Both the position numbers and the translations under genes were made by a program. Under the pieces are notes generated by a model, which saw only the letters and a program-made list of their open reading frames with translations, was not told the origin of the DNA and did not search any database. A stretch of 64,000 nt of DNA from Vibrio sinaloensis (GTDB lineage: Bacteria > Pseudomonadota > Gammaproteobacteria > Enterobacterales > Vibrionaceae): contig NZ_JWLV01000010.1 of NCBI RefSeq assembly GCF_000808535.1, forward strand, positions 62,001-126,000, read 5' to 3'. Position 1 is the stretch's first letter. Every line of letters begins with the position of its first letter. Positions 1 to 9,318 of the stretch are shown piece by piece.

Positions 1-73
1 TAGCATCGACTTTCTCTTTTACTTGTTGCTGTCTCGCTTTATGGCGCGCTTCTTTTTGGTGCTCAGAAACCAT
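1..73 (-). CDS. btuR: Probable cob(I)yrinic acid a,c-diamide adenosyltransferase, N-terminus only
   Basis: Only the first 24 codons are inside the window; the gene runs off the left edge on the minus strand. The ATG is preceded by GGAG at a normal distance. The visible peptide is short and very polar (it contains the stretch EARHKARQQQVKEKVDA). This matches my memory of the N-terminal tail that precedes the P-loop in Vibrio BtuR/CobO proteins, which adenosylate corrinoids in cobalamin salvage. No catalytic motif is visible, so the name rests on tail resemblance alone. It diverges from the sensory cassette starting at 263. Confidence 0.5.
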   Translation of the reverse strand, partial: MVSEHQKEARHKARQQQVKEKVDA

Positions 74-262
74 GCTAACTCCAAATTGTTTGATTATGCG
101 GCATCCATCATAACGTATTCATATCGAACCAAAAACCTAGGATTATTAGGGTGAAAATCGCCAAAGGACATGAGTATCGCCATAACCTTAAATCCCGAAT
201 TAACTTTCGGTTGATATTAGAATTTTCATCTATAGTTAAGTGAATGGGAAAGAGGGTATAGC

Positions 263-1069
263 ATGCGCGTCTACAACTTATTCATTGTATTGTTTTGTTT
301 GATATTTTCATCACTTTGCTTTTCCAAATCGCTTATTGTTGGTGTCGTCCCGCAGTATGCGGCAAGCAAGATAGTTCAGCAGTGGCAGCCTCTATTAGAA
401 CTGGTTTCGGCACAAACTGGATATCGTTTTGAGCTTCGTACCGCGAAGACGATTACTGAGTTCGAGCAGCGTTTGAACGAAGGCGTCTACGATATTGCGT
501 ATATGAATCCCTATCACTTTATTACCTATAACACCGAGCAGGGCTACACTGCTTTGGCCCATCAAGCGAACAAAAAAATCCATGGCATCATGGTTGCTCG
601 AATTGATGACGACATAGATTCCATCAGTGATTTACAAGGACAGCAACTGGCATTTCCTTCGCCATTAGCATTCGCGGCGAGCATGCTAACGCGAGGAAGT
701 TTATCCCAGCGTGGGATTTCGTTCTCACCCGTCTATGTAGGTTCCCATGATTCATCTTATATTTCCGTGAGTAAGGGGTTCTTTAAAGCGGGTGGCGGCG
801 TGGTGAGAACATTCAATACGTTACCAATCGACGTGAAAAAGACGTTAAAAATAGTGTGGAAGAGCCCGGGTTATACACCCCATGCAATAGCGACTCACAT
901 ACGAGTCGATAGCGATACACGACGCAATATTTTATCCGCATTATTAGAGTTGAATAAAAGTGATGACGGCATTAAAGCGTTGGAGAATCTTGGGTTCCAG
1001 AGTGGTTTTATATCGGCAAAAGATAGCGATTGGGATGATATTCGAAACCTGATGAGTGAAAAAGACTAA
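263..1069 (+). CDS. Periplasmic PhnD-like substrate-binding protein (phosphate/phosphite/phosphonate family)
   Basis: A 268-residue secreted protein with a signal peptide (residues 1 to about 21, hydrophobic, ending near SLCFS) and one PhnD/transferrin-like binding fold. Family-typical features are LIVGVVPQYAASKI near the mature N-terminus, YDIAYMNPYHF around residue 76, and SDLQGQQLAFPSPLAF near 120, the usual ligand-pocket loop. An AGAGGG ribosome site precedes the ATG. No ABC permease or ATPase is adjacent; a hybrid kinase follows 17 bp later in the same direction. I infer that it is a ligand receptor for that kinase, as TorT is for TorS, rather than a transport component. Ligand unknown. 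The family call is firm; the sensory role is inferred from context. Confidence 0.85.
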   Translation: MRVYNLFIVLFCLIFSSLCFSKSLIVGVVPQYAASKIVQQWQPLLELVSAQTGYRFELRTAKTITEFEQRLNEGVYDIAYMNPYHFITYNTEQGYTALAHQANKKIHGIMVARIDDDIDSISDLQGQQLAFPSPLAFAASMLTRGSLSQRGISFSPVYVGSHDSSYISVSKGFFKAGGGVVRTFNTLPIDVKKTLKIVWKSPGYTPHAIATHIRVDSDTRRNILSALLELNKSDDGIKALENLGFQSGFISAKDSDWDDIRNLMSEKD

Positions 1070-1086
1070 CTACGAAATAATAATTA

Positions 1087-4002
1087 ATGACCTATAAGAA
1101 TAGAATTATCGTCAGTATATTACTGCTACAGGTTTTACTTACTGTAGGGCTGTTTTATTTAACCAATGACGCGCTTTCAAACAATAGCAGAAATGAAGTT
1201 CTAAAAAGGGCTGAATCAATGACATCGCTGTTGGCTGTGTTATCTAAGGATTCTGTTCTTTCCTATGACTTTGCAACATTAGAATCTTATGCCAAGGAAC
1301 TTTCTCATCATCCCGACATTAATTATGTCAGAATTTTAGACCAAGTTGGACGAGTGTTGGTTGAAATGGGTGGGCGTTGTGTCAACCATGACTTTTCTAG
1401 TGATAGTGATGTCTACCATGTGGATGACGGTTGTTTTGACCATCAGTCGCCAGTCATGGAATCTGGCGTGCAATACGGCACAGTACAAATCGGCATTAAC
1501 GTTGATTCTCTCACCAATGTTGGTGACGAGTTAAGGCGTAACGTGACTCTAATTGGCGTTGCATTTGTCGCTTTCTCAACTATTGTTGCCGGATTTTTGG
1601 GGCGAAGCTTAACCAAGCAGCTAGACAAACTACTGCATGCGAGCCGGCAATTAGCAGAGGGAAATCGTTGCCATAGGATCCCCATTAATGGTGAGGATGA
1701 GGTGTCTAAAACAGCACTGGCGTTTAATGCGATGGCGGATGAAATTGACCTATCTTACGCTAAGTTAAAAGATGAAGTCTCTGTGAATAAAGTCATATTC
1801 GATACGTCACCCAGTGGCATTTTAGTTACGGATTTAGATGGGAAAATTACCCTTTATAACACAGCGATAAAAAATCTGATTGGGGTAAAGGGCGACGAAC
1901 TGAAAGGACGTTGTTTGTTAGATTATTTTAGTCAAATAACGGGTTGTAGTAGTTTTTCTTGCTTAGTAGGGCGATGTATTGGTGAAGGGGAAGACTTAGA
2001 AATAGTCCGACAGAATAGTACCTATTTACCTGTTCATGCGGTGTTTGGTGAAGTTACCATAAATAATAATAATATGTATGTTGGTGTGATTAATGACATT
2101 AGTGATAGAAAGAAAAACGAAGCTCTAAAAAGTCAATACAACGAAGAGCTTGAGGAAACAGTCGCGAAAAGAACCAAAGAGTTGGAGCATGCTAAAAACC
2201 AAGCTGAAGCGGGAGCTCGGACGAAAGCCTCTTTTCTAGCGAATATGAGCCATGAGATCAGGACACCGATGAACGCAATTATCGGCTTTTCTGAAGTGTT
2301 AATGTTGTCAGGGAAAATTGAGGGAGAGAGTAAAAAACAAGTTGAGTTGATCTTGAATTCTGCCAAGTCACTGCTGGGTATTATTAACGATATTTTAGAC
2401 ATTTCTAAATTAGAAAGTGGTCGCTTCTCTCTTGAAAAAGTATGCTTTAACCTACCTAATGCCATTTCGAGTGCCCTTAAAACGCTGGACCCATTGATCG
2501 TTGAAAAAGGGCTTTCCGTGAGTTTGTCTATTGACCCCCAAGTCCCTAGCCGTGTACTAGGCGATCCGACTCGTCTGCGTCAGGTATTGCTCAATATCGT
2601 TTCCAATGCTGTCAAGTTTACTCAAGAAGGACAGATTGATATACACATCAAGCGAGCGGAAGAAGGCATGATCCACTTTCGAGTCCAAGACAGTGGAATA
2701 GGGATGACTTCGCAGCAAGTTGACAATATTTTTGAAGCATTCGTTCAAGGTGATGAGTCGACCACGCGCCGTTTTGGTGGCACCGGTCTAGGGATTTCAA
2801 TTTGTAAGCAAATTATCGACTTAATGCAGGGCAAAATTTGGGTGGAAAGTGAGTATGGTGTCGGCTCAACATTTCATTTTGTCGTGCCTTTTGAAGAGGT
2901 TGAAGAATTTGATACGTGCCTCTATGAAGAAGCGACAAGATTTTCTCATTACATTTCACCAAGGTTATTTCGCATTCTTCTCGCTGAGGATATGGAATCA
3001 AATGCAGATTTGGCTTTATTGAGGTTACGTCACCAAGGACATGACGTTGATTGGGTTAAAGATGGACAAGAAGCCATTAATGCTTATCAGTCTGGCAAGT
3101 ATGACCTGATTCTCATGGATGTCATGATGCCCAACACTGATGGTTTAAAAGCGACCCGTGTGATCAGAGAGCTTGAGCAAAGAGAAGGTCGGCAGAAAAT
3201 CCCCATTATTGCTCTAACGGCGAGTGTCATGAATGAAGATTATGAAGAGTGTCGAAAAGCTGGGATGGATGACGTGCAGCCTAAGCCCATTAATTTTGAT
3301 GAACTGCTACTCTGTATTGAGTCTCACATCGGCGAAGGGGAAGGGGAAGTTAACAAGGCTGTAGATTATAAATTAGCCAATGAAGCTGCCATAGAGTTTT
3401 CTCCAGTTCGACATTTAATCGATGTTCGTAAAGCATTAGAGCTTTGGCAAGATGAAGTGGTTTATGCGAAGGCTTTACGGCTATTTGCAAAAGAAAATTT
3501 GGTCGACGCCACAGATATTCAGCAGTGTTTAAAACGTTCTCCGGCCGATATCGAGCAAGCTTATGCAATAGCGCATTCTTTGAAAGGCTTGTCCGGTAAC
3601 CTTAGTATCAGTCAAGTTCATGAATATTCCATCACCCTGACGTCTCACCTAAAAAATGGAAATATCAATTTGGCCAGTCAGGTCGCTGAACAGTTACATA
3701 CTGAGTTAATTAAGGTAGGGGCATCGATTAATAAGCTAGTCATTGATGAAGTAGGGGAATCACTAGGTGAACCCAATAATACTGCAGAGTTCGCATCACT
3801 ATTGATTGAACTTAATCACGTTATAGAACAATGCAATCCCGATTTGTGCGAGCCAATATTTCAACAAATGCAGCACTGTTATTCCTACTCTTTATGGAAA
3901 CCGGTGCGTCTCGCAGTCGATAATTTTGACTTTGATAGTGCAAAGGCTGAAATAAACGGGATAGCCAAACATTTAGAGATAGAGCTGGAGAATCAAACAT
4001 GA
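1087..4002 (+). CDS. Hybrid sensor histidine kinase (HAMP-PAS-HisKA-HATPase-REC-Hpt)
   Basis: A 971-residue membrane kinase carrying a complete phosphorelay. Order: TM1 (about 7-25), extracytoplasmic domain (about 30-150), TM2 (about 153-175), HAMP, PAS (about 233-340), a short coiled coil, and a HisKA domain with the H-box His389 (SHEIRTPMN). The HATPase carries N-box [13 protein letters not shown]1 DSGIGM and G2 GGTGLGI. A receiver follows with Asp678 in [11 protein letters not shown], then a C-terminal Hpt with His830 in [10 protein letters not shown]. It follows the PhnD-like gene by 17 bp and overlaps the next gene by 4 bp (ATGA), so the three are translationally coupled. The extracytoplasmic domain probably contacts the binding protein; phosphate would pass His-Asp-His and then to the HD-GYP regulator. 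Family assignment is firm, partner choice is inferred. Confidence 0.93.
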   Translation: MTYKNRIIVSILLLQVLLTVGLFYLTNDALSNNSRNEVLKRAESMTSLLAVLSKDSVLSYDFATLESYAKELSHHPDINYVRILDQVGRVLVEMGGRCVNHDFSSDSDVYHVDDGCFDHQSPVMESGVQYGTVQIGINVDSLTNVGDELRRNVTLIGVAFVAFSTIVAGFLGRSLTKQLDKLLHASRQLAEGNRCHRIPINGEDEVSKTALAFNAMADEIDLSYAKLKDEVSVNKVIFDTSPSGILVTDLDGKITLYNTAIKNLIGVKGDELKGRCLLDYFSQITGCSSFSCLVGRCIGEGEDLEIVRQNSTYLPVHAVFGEVTINNNNMYVGVINDISDRKKNEALKSQYNEELEETVAKRTKELEHAKNQAEAGARTKASFLANMSHEIRTPMNAIIGFSEVLMLSGKIEGESKKQVELILNSAKSLLGIINDILDISKLESGRFSLEKVCFNLPNAISSALKTLDPLIVEKGLSVSLSIDPQVPSRVLGDPTRLRQVLLNIVSNAVKFTQEGQIDIHIKRAEEGMIHFRVQDSGIGMTSQQVDNIFEAFVQGDESTTRRFGGTGLGISICKQIIDLMQGKIWVESEYGVGSTFHFVVPFEEVEEFDTCLYEEATRFSHYISPRLFRILLAEDMESNADLALLRLRHQGHDVDWVKDGQEAINAYQSGKYDLILMDVMMPNTDGLKATRVIRELEQREGRQKIPIIALTASVMNEDYEECRKAGMDDVQPKPINFDELLLCIESHIGEGEGEVNKAVDYKLANEAAIEFSPVRHLIDVRKALELWQDEVVYAKALRLFAKENLVDATDIQQCLKRSPADIEQAYAIAHSLKGLSGNLSISQVHEYSITLTSHLKNGNINLASQVAEQLHTELIKVGASINKLVIDEVGESLGEPNNTAEFASLLIELNHVIEQCNPDLCEPIFQQMQHCYSYSLWKPVRLAVDNFDFDSAKAEINGIAKHLEIELENQT

Positions 4003-4973
4003 AAAAGGTTCTCGTTGTCGATGATGATCCGACTAACCTTCAGGTATTAAGGCAGGTGCTTCGTCACGACTTTGAAACGATATTTGCGAACAGCGGCGCC
4101 AAGTGCTTAGAACTTGCGAGTAAATATCAGCCTGACATTATCTTACTGGATGTGATGATGCCAGACATGGACGGTTACCAAACGTGTTGTGCACTTAAGG
4201 CAAATCCGCAAACCGAAAAAATCCCCGTTATTTTTGTCACAGCCCTGTCTGAAGTTGGAGATGAGACACGAGGGTTTGATGTCGGAGCTGTGGACTACAT
4301 TCTCAAACCTATATGTGCCCCCATCGTTATTCGACGGGTAAAAAATCACCTGTCACTTATTCGTGCTAAGGAGCTTGAAGCGTCACATCGAGAAGCAATA
4401 TTCATGTTAGGTGACGCTGGGCACTACAATGACAATGATACTGGTGTTCACATATGGCGTATGGCCTCTTATGCCAAGGCTATTTCAAAATCTTATGGTT
4501 GGTCTAGTGACGAGCAAACGCTGATTGAGCTCGCTGCTCCTCTCCATGATACGGGGAAGATAGGTATCCCTGATAGTATACTAAAGGCAAAGCGCTCACT
4601 GACTCCGGAAGAATGGGAAATAATGAAAACTCACTCCGAAATTGGTGCAAGAATACTGAGCAAGAGCCACTCTCCCATGTTTAAGATGGCTGCTGAAATC
4701 GCCCTCTATCACCACGAGCGTTGGGATGGAACAGGCTATCCGGAGGGCTTGAAAGGTGCTGAAATTCCGGAATCTGCAAGGATTGTCGCTGTGGCAGATG
4801 TGTTTGATGCACTCACTATGGAAAGACCCTATAAAAGCGCATGGCCCGTTGAAAAGGCTGTTGAAGAAATTCAAAAGGGCTCTGGCTCTCATTTCGAACC
4901 TCGTGTTGTCGAATGCTTCATGAGCTCCTTATCTGAGATACTCGATGCTAAAAAATGTTGGGATTCTGAATAA
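3999..4973 (+). CDS. Response regulator with HD-GYP c-di-GMP phosphodiesterase output
   Basis: A 324-residue RpfG-type regulator. The N-terminal receiver (1-120) has the acidic pair in VVDDDPTN and phosphoacceptor Asp51 in LLDVMMPDMDG. The C-terminal HD-GYP domain has the metal-binding HD pair His183-Asp184 in LHDTGKIGIP and the signature Gly246-Tyr247-Pro248 in HHERWDGTGYPEGL, all intact. Such proteins hydrolyse cyclic di-GMP, so activation should favour motility over biofilm. The ATG overlaps the kinase stop by 4 bp. The gene ends 11 bp before the convergent HDOD gene, and no strong terminator hairpin is visible between them. Confidence 0.92.
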   Translation: MKKVLVVDDDPTNLQVLRQVLRHDFETIFANSGAKCLELASKYQPDIILLDVMMPDMDGYQTCCALKANPQTEKIPVIFVTALSEVGDETRGFDVGAVDYILKPICAPIVIRRVKNHLSLIRAKELEASHREAIFMLGDAGHYNDNDTGVHIWRMASYAKAISKSYGWSSDEQTLIELAAPLHDTGKIGIPDSILKAKRSLTPEEWEIMKTHSEIGARILSKSHSPMFKMAAEIALYHHERWDGTGYPEGLKGAEIPESARIVAVADVFDALTMERPYKSAWPVEKAVEEIQKGSGSHFEPRVVECFMSSLSEILDAKKCWDSE

Positions 4974-4984
4974 ATGCCAGCGCT

Positions 4985-5923
4985 TTACTCAAAAATTTCT
5001 CGTGCAGCGACATTCAGCTGCTTTAAGCCGATGCGTTCTAGGAGTTCTTTGATGTCTTGGTTAATCATTACGCTTAGAAGCTCATTTTCGAGTATATCCG
5101 ACTCTGATTCCATATCATCTGAATGACGAGCAATGTGTTGGCTGATGTATACAATTACTGCTGAGGCGAACTCTTCACTTGCGAGAGAGCTATCCTCATA
5201 GAATGAAACGATGTCGTGATGTTCAATGTCCATTGCCAGAGTTTCATAGACAACTTCGGGTAGCTGCCAATACTTGGCTAGTTGAGCTGAAAGTACGTTT
5301 GATGATATTCCAAGCACATCCCGCTCCACTACCTTTCTCTGTTCCCCACTTTCCACTCGGCAAAGGATGAGTTGGCCCTTTTCTGGAGTTTGAACCTGAA
5401 TCAGTACTTCTCCGATGTTGTGCAATAGCCCGATGATAAAACAGGTGTTTTCATCGATCGGGAAACCTTTAGGCTTTAAGTGTTTTGCAAGCTCAAAAGA
5501 TAGCGTGGCAGTTTTAAAGCTGGTGATTAGGAAAGGAGAGATTTTATGTTTCTGATAATTGGCAAACGCAGCGGTAACGCCAGTGGTCAAAACAATATTT
5601 TGCAGGTTTTTTAAGCCCATAATAGTAATGGCTTCTTGGATACTCGAAATTTTTCGGCTCATTTGATAGTAGCTAGAATTTGCGACTCTCAGTACTTTGG
5701 CGCTTAAGTTTTGGTCGTTTGACAAAGTGTTCGCTAATCCTTCCATACTGACATCATTGTGGTTTAGCTGAGAGATCAGTTCACGAACCACTTTGGGAAT
5801 GGACGGAAGATTATCGCTATCATCAAAAAGTTTTCTCAAATCACACATTTGATTATTAACGCTTTTGTTTTCTATAAATCTAGACACTGAAGTAATGGGG
5901 GTCAATAAATCACCATAGTTCAT
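4985..5923 (-). CDS. HDOD domain protein
   Basis: A 312-residue soluble protein. The HDOD domain begins near residue 35 (DNLPSIPKVVRELISQL) and includes DQNLSAKVLRVANSSYY and IQEAITIMGLKNLQNIV, which are typical of the family; C-terminal helices fill the rest. HDOD proteins are signalling scaffolds related to HD phosphohydrolases but usually lack the metal-binding HD pair. Several in Vibrio and Xanthomonas affect motility, stress or c-di-GMP pathways. It is convergent with the HD-GYP regulator, which suggests but does not prove a shared pathway. It diverges from the phosphatase gene. Confidence 0.85.
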   Translation of the reverse strand: MNYGDLLTPITSVSRFIENKSVNNQMCDLRKLFDDSDNLPSIPKVVRELISQLNHNDVSMEGLANTLSNDQNLSAKVLRVANSSYYQMSRKISSIQEAITIMGLKNLQNIVLTTGVTAAFANYQKHKISPFLITSFKTATLSFELAKHLKPKGFPIDENTCFIIGLLHNIGEVLIQVQTPEKGQLILCRVESGEQRKVVERDVLGISSNVLSAQLAKYWQLPEVVYETLAMDIEHHDIVSFYEDSSLASEEFASAVIVYISQHIARHSDDMESESDILENELLSVMINQDIKELLERIGLKQLNVAAREIFE

Positions 5924-6033
5924 TAGGGAGTTCCTATTTGCCTAACCCATTTACATCGAGTAACTTAAAATCAAACAGTGGGTTAGTTTCCGCCAGTATT
6001 GGCGACAAAATGACAAAATCAGAGTGTTCAATT

Positions 6034-6507
6034 ATGAGTAGCAGACATCTTCGGTCGATTCTTATCGTTTGCATGGGCAACATTTGCCGATCGCCAACAG
6101 GGGAGGCGATTCTCCGAGCTAAGGCTAAGGCGCGCGGCGTCAGTGTAGAGGTCGATTCTGCTGGAACTATCGGTTACCACCAAGGAAACCCGCCCGATCC
6201 ACGATCTAAAGCCGCTGGGGAAAAGCGAGGCTACTCATTTAAAGGCATTCGGTCCAGAAAAGTTGTACCAGCAGACTTTGCTGACTTTGACCTAATTTTA
6301 GCCGCCGATCGTGCAAATTTAGACGATCTTATTGCAGAGTGTCCTAAGCATCATCAACATAAGCTCAAGCTGTTTCTGAGCTATGCAGCGTCAAACTATG
6401 ATGAGATTCCCGACCCTTATTATGGAGGCGATCAAGGTTTTGAGTTGGTGTTAGATTTGATCGAAGAAGCGAGCGACGGTGTCCTTGATGCTATCGGGAA
6501 TAACTAA
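6034..6507 (+). CDS. Low-molecular-weight protein tyrosine phosphatase
   Basis: A cytoplasmic phosphatase of about 157 residues. The P-loop C-X5-R lies at residues 13-19 (CMGNICRS) and the general-acid Asp is in IPDPYYGG near the C-terminus, with the usual helix NLDDLI between. I chose the ATG at 6034 because family members start about 10 residues before the P-loop. A longer reading from ATG 6010, or from TTG 5938, is open; the TTG has a better Shine-Dalgarno (AGGGAG) and would add 32 residues of no family similarity. It is not beside a capsule tyrosine-kinase locus, so substrates are unknown. Its stop overlaps the convergent SDR gene's stop by 4 bp. Confidence 0.88.
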   Translation: MSSRHLRSILIVCMGNICRSPTGEAILRAKAKARGVSVEVDSAGTIGYHQGNPPDPRSKAAGEKRGYSFKGIRSRKVVPADFADFDLILAADRANLDDLIAECPKHHQHKLKLFLSYAASNYDEIPDPYYGGDQGFELVLDLIEEASDGVLDAIGNN

Positions 6508-7166
6508 GCAGCCATAACTCGACCGCTAAAGTAGTCGTTAGAGACAATGTATTCAGTATTGCGGATCAATTCATCTTGAATTTCGGCCCAATGCATTGAG
6601 TCATGCTCAACGGCTGGAACCACACCACCAACGCGAATATTAAATGGCGTTAACTGTTTCGCCCAGCTTTGGGTAAAGCCTGCCACCATAGATGTTGCAT
6701 TATCTAGCCCAGACAAGTCTTGGTAGTCATTATGAGAGATCACATTGACAATCACGCCATTTTTCTTCTCTTCACGCATTCTCTCTGCCGTGGCTTGCCC
6801 AAAGGTAAACAGGGTTGCGGCCATAAAAGAGAGGCGTTGAGTGAAAACATCGCTGGCAGATTGATCAAAAATGTTCGGCATCGCTTGTACCGTGATCGCA
6901 TTGATCAGCACGTCTGGAGAACGCTGAACTTGATGATCAATAAAATCAAATAACGCTTGAATGGAATTCATCGAATGATCAGGAATCGAAAATTGGTAGA
7001 TGTCTTTCGAGATGTCCGAGCAAAGCTGATAAGTTTCTGATAATTGGGGAGTCTCTTTATCGCAAAGTACGACCGTAGCCCCAAGTGAAGCAAAGTGGCA
7101 TGCCATTGTGCTACCGAGTTGGGAACCTGCAGACGTTACAAGAACGACAGAACGATTAATATTCAT
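6504..7166 (-). CDS. Short-chain dehydrogenase/reductase family protein, catalytic pair missing
   Basis: A 220-residue Rossmann-fold protein. The N-terminal nucleotide loop is VTSAGSQLGSTMA, a variant of TGxxxGxG, followed by an acidic DKETP turn and VLINAIT in place of the canonical NNAG. The usual active-site Y-x3-K position reads N-ATS-M (in LDNATSMVAGFTQSWAKQL), so both catalytic Tyr and Lys are absent while the following helix is preserved. It is therefore SDR-like in fold but probably not an oxidoreductase; binding or regulation is possible. No operon partner is evident. Family call good, function unknown. Confidence 0.78.
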   Translation of the reverse strand: MNINRSVVLVTSAGSQLGSTMACHFASLGATVVLCDKETPQLSETYQLCSDISKDIYQFSIPDHSMNSIQALFDFIDHQVQRSPDVLINAITVQAMPNIFDQSASDVFTQRLSFMAATLFTFGQATAERMREEKKNGVIVNVISHNDYQDLSGLDNATSMVAGFTQSWAKQLTPFNIRVGGVVPAVEHDSMHWAEIQDELIRNTEYIVSNDYFSGRVMAA

Positions 7167-7376
7167 TGGTATTTCCCCCTGAAACCAATCAATAAGGTGT
7201 GTTTGGATAGCATGGTTGATTAACTGTTATTAAGTTGTGAATGACGTCAAATTAATCCATTGCTTCACATAGGAATCGGCGTTTCTTTGCGGTCATTCAC
7301 ATTAAATGATTGGTTTAGTGAACGAGCAAACAAACTGAGCAGGCAAGTTTGTGATCTTAATAGAGAAAGGGGTGCA

Positions 7377-7880
7377 CTATGCTTGTGCAGAAATCTGAAA
7401 ACTGCGCTGCGCTGAGATCAACTTATTGTATAAATCAGCAGGCATGAGTTGTTTTGGCTCTTTCTCGCCCAATTGTCGACGTTGATGGCCGGAAAGGTTG
7501 TGATAAACCTCTTCTGGTAGGTCGTGGGTATCTTCAGGTAGATAGGTCAACGCATCCGGTTTGAGGTAGTGGCTGAGCTTGGCGCTGGGTAACCCCGCAC
7601 TATGGAACAAGCTCGCTTGGGTGGCCGAAATGTCGTAGGAGCTTTGATCGGAGCGCAGTGGCTGAGGCTCGGGAAGCTCAAAGCGTTGGCGTAGGACATT
7701 TTCTGTCAGTTCAGGTTGCTCTATCTTTTCGACAGGTGTGTTGTCTCGCACATCGTCAGAAAACATCGACAAAATAAGGGCAAAGTCAGCTCTGCGACCT
7801 TCGTGGACGGCGTGGTTGATACCAGTGCCGAACTGAAGCTCGTTGATAATGCTCGCTTTGTCTAAAGTATGGATTTGCAT
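7377..7880 (-). CDS. Conserved hypothetical protein upstream of sodB region
   Basis: About 167 residues, not recognised. It is hydrophilic with no signal peptide or membrane segment. Features are an N-terminal segment IHTLDKASIINELQFGTGINHAVHEGR, a proline- and glutamate-rich middle, and a C-terminal helix rich in Q and K (HQRRQLGEKEPKQLM). I chose the ATG at 7880 because GAGGG lies 7 nt upstream; the ATG at 7892 has no ribosome site. The gene is on the same strand as sodB but beyond its terminator, so it is probably a separate unit. The even codon use and a sensible start support a real gene. Confidence 0.7.
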   Translation of the reverse strand: MQIHTLDKASIINELQFGTGINHAVHEGRRADFALILSMFSDDVRDNTPVEKIEQPELTENVLRQRFELPEPQPLRSDQSSYDISATQASLFHSAGLPSAKLSHYLKPDALTYLPEDTHDLPEEVYHNLSGHQRRQLGEKEPKQLMPADLYNKLISAQRSFQISAQA

Positions 7881-7954
7881 ACATGCCCTCATCTATTGCT
7901 TTTATAGCGACGATAGGCAGTGAAACTTTAGCGAAATTGCTGTTAAGAAAAGAA

Positions 7955-7982
7955 AAAAGCCAGCTAAGTGCTGGCTTTTTAA
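7955..7982 (-). terminator. sodB terminator
   Basis: The inverted repeat AGCCAGC / GCTGGCT with a 4-nt loop is flanked by A-rich sequence on one side and T-rich on the other. It lies about 30 bp past the sodB stop and reads as an intrinsic terminator on the minus strand. Confidence 0.8.
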
Positions 7983-8013
7983 ACGACTAAATTTTAAATC
8001 CTAGGGGAGAGGA

Positions 8014-8598
8014 TTATTTTGCTAGGTTTTCAGCAACGAAGTCCCAGTTAACCAGTGCCCAGAATGCATTCATGTAGTCTGGACGAACGTTACGGAAATC
8101 GATGTAGTAAGCGTGTTCCCATAGGTCAACAGTTAGAAGTGGAGTCGTACCTTCTTCTGTTAGAGGTGTTGCAGCGTTAGACGTGTTAACGATCTCTAGA
8201 GAGCCGTCTGCTTTTTTAACAAGCCAAGTCCAAGAAGAACCAAAGTTGTTGATTGCAGAATCAGTGAACTTCGCTTTGAACTCTTCGAAAGAACCGAATG
8301 CCGCGTTGATTGCATCTGCAACAGCACCTGTTGGTTCGCCACCTGCGTTAGGCGCTAGACAGTGCCAGTAGAATGTGTGGTTCCAGATTTGAGCTGCGTT
8401 GTTGAATACGCCACCAGTAGAAGTTTTGATGATCTCTTCTAGTGATTTGCCTTCGAACTCAGTACCAGGGATCAGACCGTTTAGTTTAACAACGTAAGTG
8501 TTGTGGTGCTTACCGTGGTGGAAATCTAGAGTCTCAGCTGAGATATGTGGTTCTAGTGCGTCTTTTGCGTAAGGAAGAGCTGGTAGTTCAAATGCCAT
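8014..8598 (-). CDS. sodB: Iron superoxide dismutase
   Basis: A 194-residue cytoplasmic enzyme converting superoxide to oxygen and peroxide. Metal ligands fit the Fe/Mn family: His in [18 protein letters not shown], His in [14 protein letters not shown], and Asp and His in [11 protein letters not shown]. The [11 protein letters not shown] and LVNWDFV motifs are those of FeSOD rather than MnSOD. ACGGAG precedes the ATG. In enterobacteria and vibrios sodB is positively linked to iron through RyhB; no unambiguous Fur box was picked out in the 270-bp gap to grxD. Confidence 0.96.
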   Translation of the reverse strand: MAFELPALPYAKDALEPHISAETLDFHHGKHHNTYVVKLNGLIPGTEFEGKSLEEIIKTSTGGVFNNAAQIWNHTFYWHCLAPNAGGEPTGAVADAINAAFGSFEEFKAKFTDSAINNFGSSWTWLVKKADGSLEIVNTSNAATPLTEEGTTPLLTVDLWEHAYYIDFRNVRPDYMNAFWALVNWDFVAENLAK

Positions 8599-8870
8599 TG
8601 CTCGATTCTCCGTTAATATGAAAGAGTGAAGACCCTTTCGATTGCTTCCAATGTTATTTGTTATTCGTGATCGTTAGAAAAATAGATCACGGTCATTGTG
8701 CTGACTTGCGCTCTAGTTTAGCAATTTTTTGCCTTATTAAAAGCTTAGCTAGGCAATTTCTATATGAAATTTCATTATGGTCTAAAACCCCATGTAGATT
8801 GGGCTTTTTATTCTCTACCAATGGTTTAGAATGTCTGGATAACTTGCAGTAACTCCATTAAGAGGAAGCA

Positions 8871-9209
8871 ATGGAAACTATCGACAAAATCAAACAGCAA
8901 ATTGAAGAGAACGCGATCCTTCTTTACATGAAAGGCTCGCCTAAGCTACCTAGCTGCGGTTTCTCTTCTCAAGCGGCACAAGCGCTGATGGCATGCGGCG
9001 AGAAGTTCGCTTACGTAGATATCCTACAAAACCCTGATATCCGTGCTGAGCTTCCAGCGTACGCACAATGGCCTACTTTCCCACAGCTTTGGGTTGAAGG
9101 TGAGCTGATCGGCGGTTGTGACATCATCATCGAGATGTTCCAAAAAGGCGAACTACAGCCAATCATCAAAGAAGCCGCTGCTCGCGCTGAAGGCGGTGAA
9201 GAGGCGTAA
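8871..9209 (+). CDS. grxD: Monothiol glutaredoxin, Grx4 type
   Basis: A 112-residue thioredoxin-fold protein with the monothiol active site CGFS at residues 29-32 (KLPSCGFSSQA) and the glutathione-binding WPTFPQLWV and GGCDI motifs. Grx4 proteins bind and transfer a [2Fe-2S] cluster, often with BolA partners, rather than acting as general reductants. AGAGGAAG precedes the ATG. It diverges from sodB, a common iron-related pairing in vibrios. Confidence 0.95.
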   Translation: METIDKIKQQIEENAILLYMKGSPKLPSCGFSSQAAQALMACGEKFAYVDILQNPDIRAELPAYAQWPTFPQLWVEGELIGGCDIIIEMFQKGELQPIIKEAAARAEGGEEA

Positions 9210-9264
9210 TTCGCTTCTTTGATGCTGCATAATACTGTTTAAATTTACAGTTTTTCTTGATTTA

Positions 9265-9295
9265 TAAGGGCCGCATTATCAAAATGTGGCCCTTA
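9265..9295 (+). terminator. Hairpin terminator after grxD
   Basis: A 12-bp stem (TAAGGGCCGCAT / ATGTGGCCCTTA, one G-T wobble) with a 7-nt loop lies about 55 bp past grxD. It is followed by a moderate T-rich stretch and then topB. Confidence 0.65.
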
Positions 9296-9318
9296 TTGTA
9301 TCTATTCGATGTGTTTTT

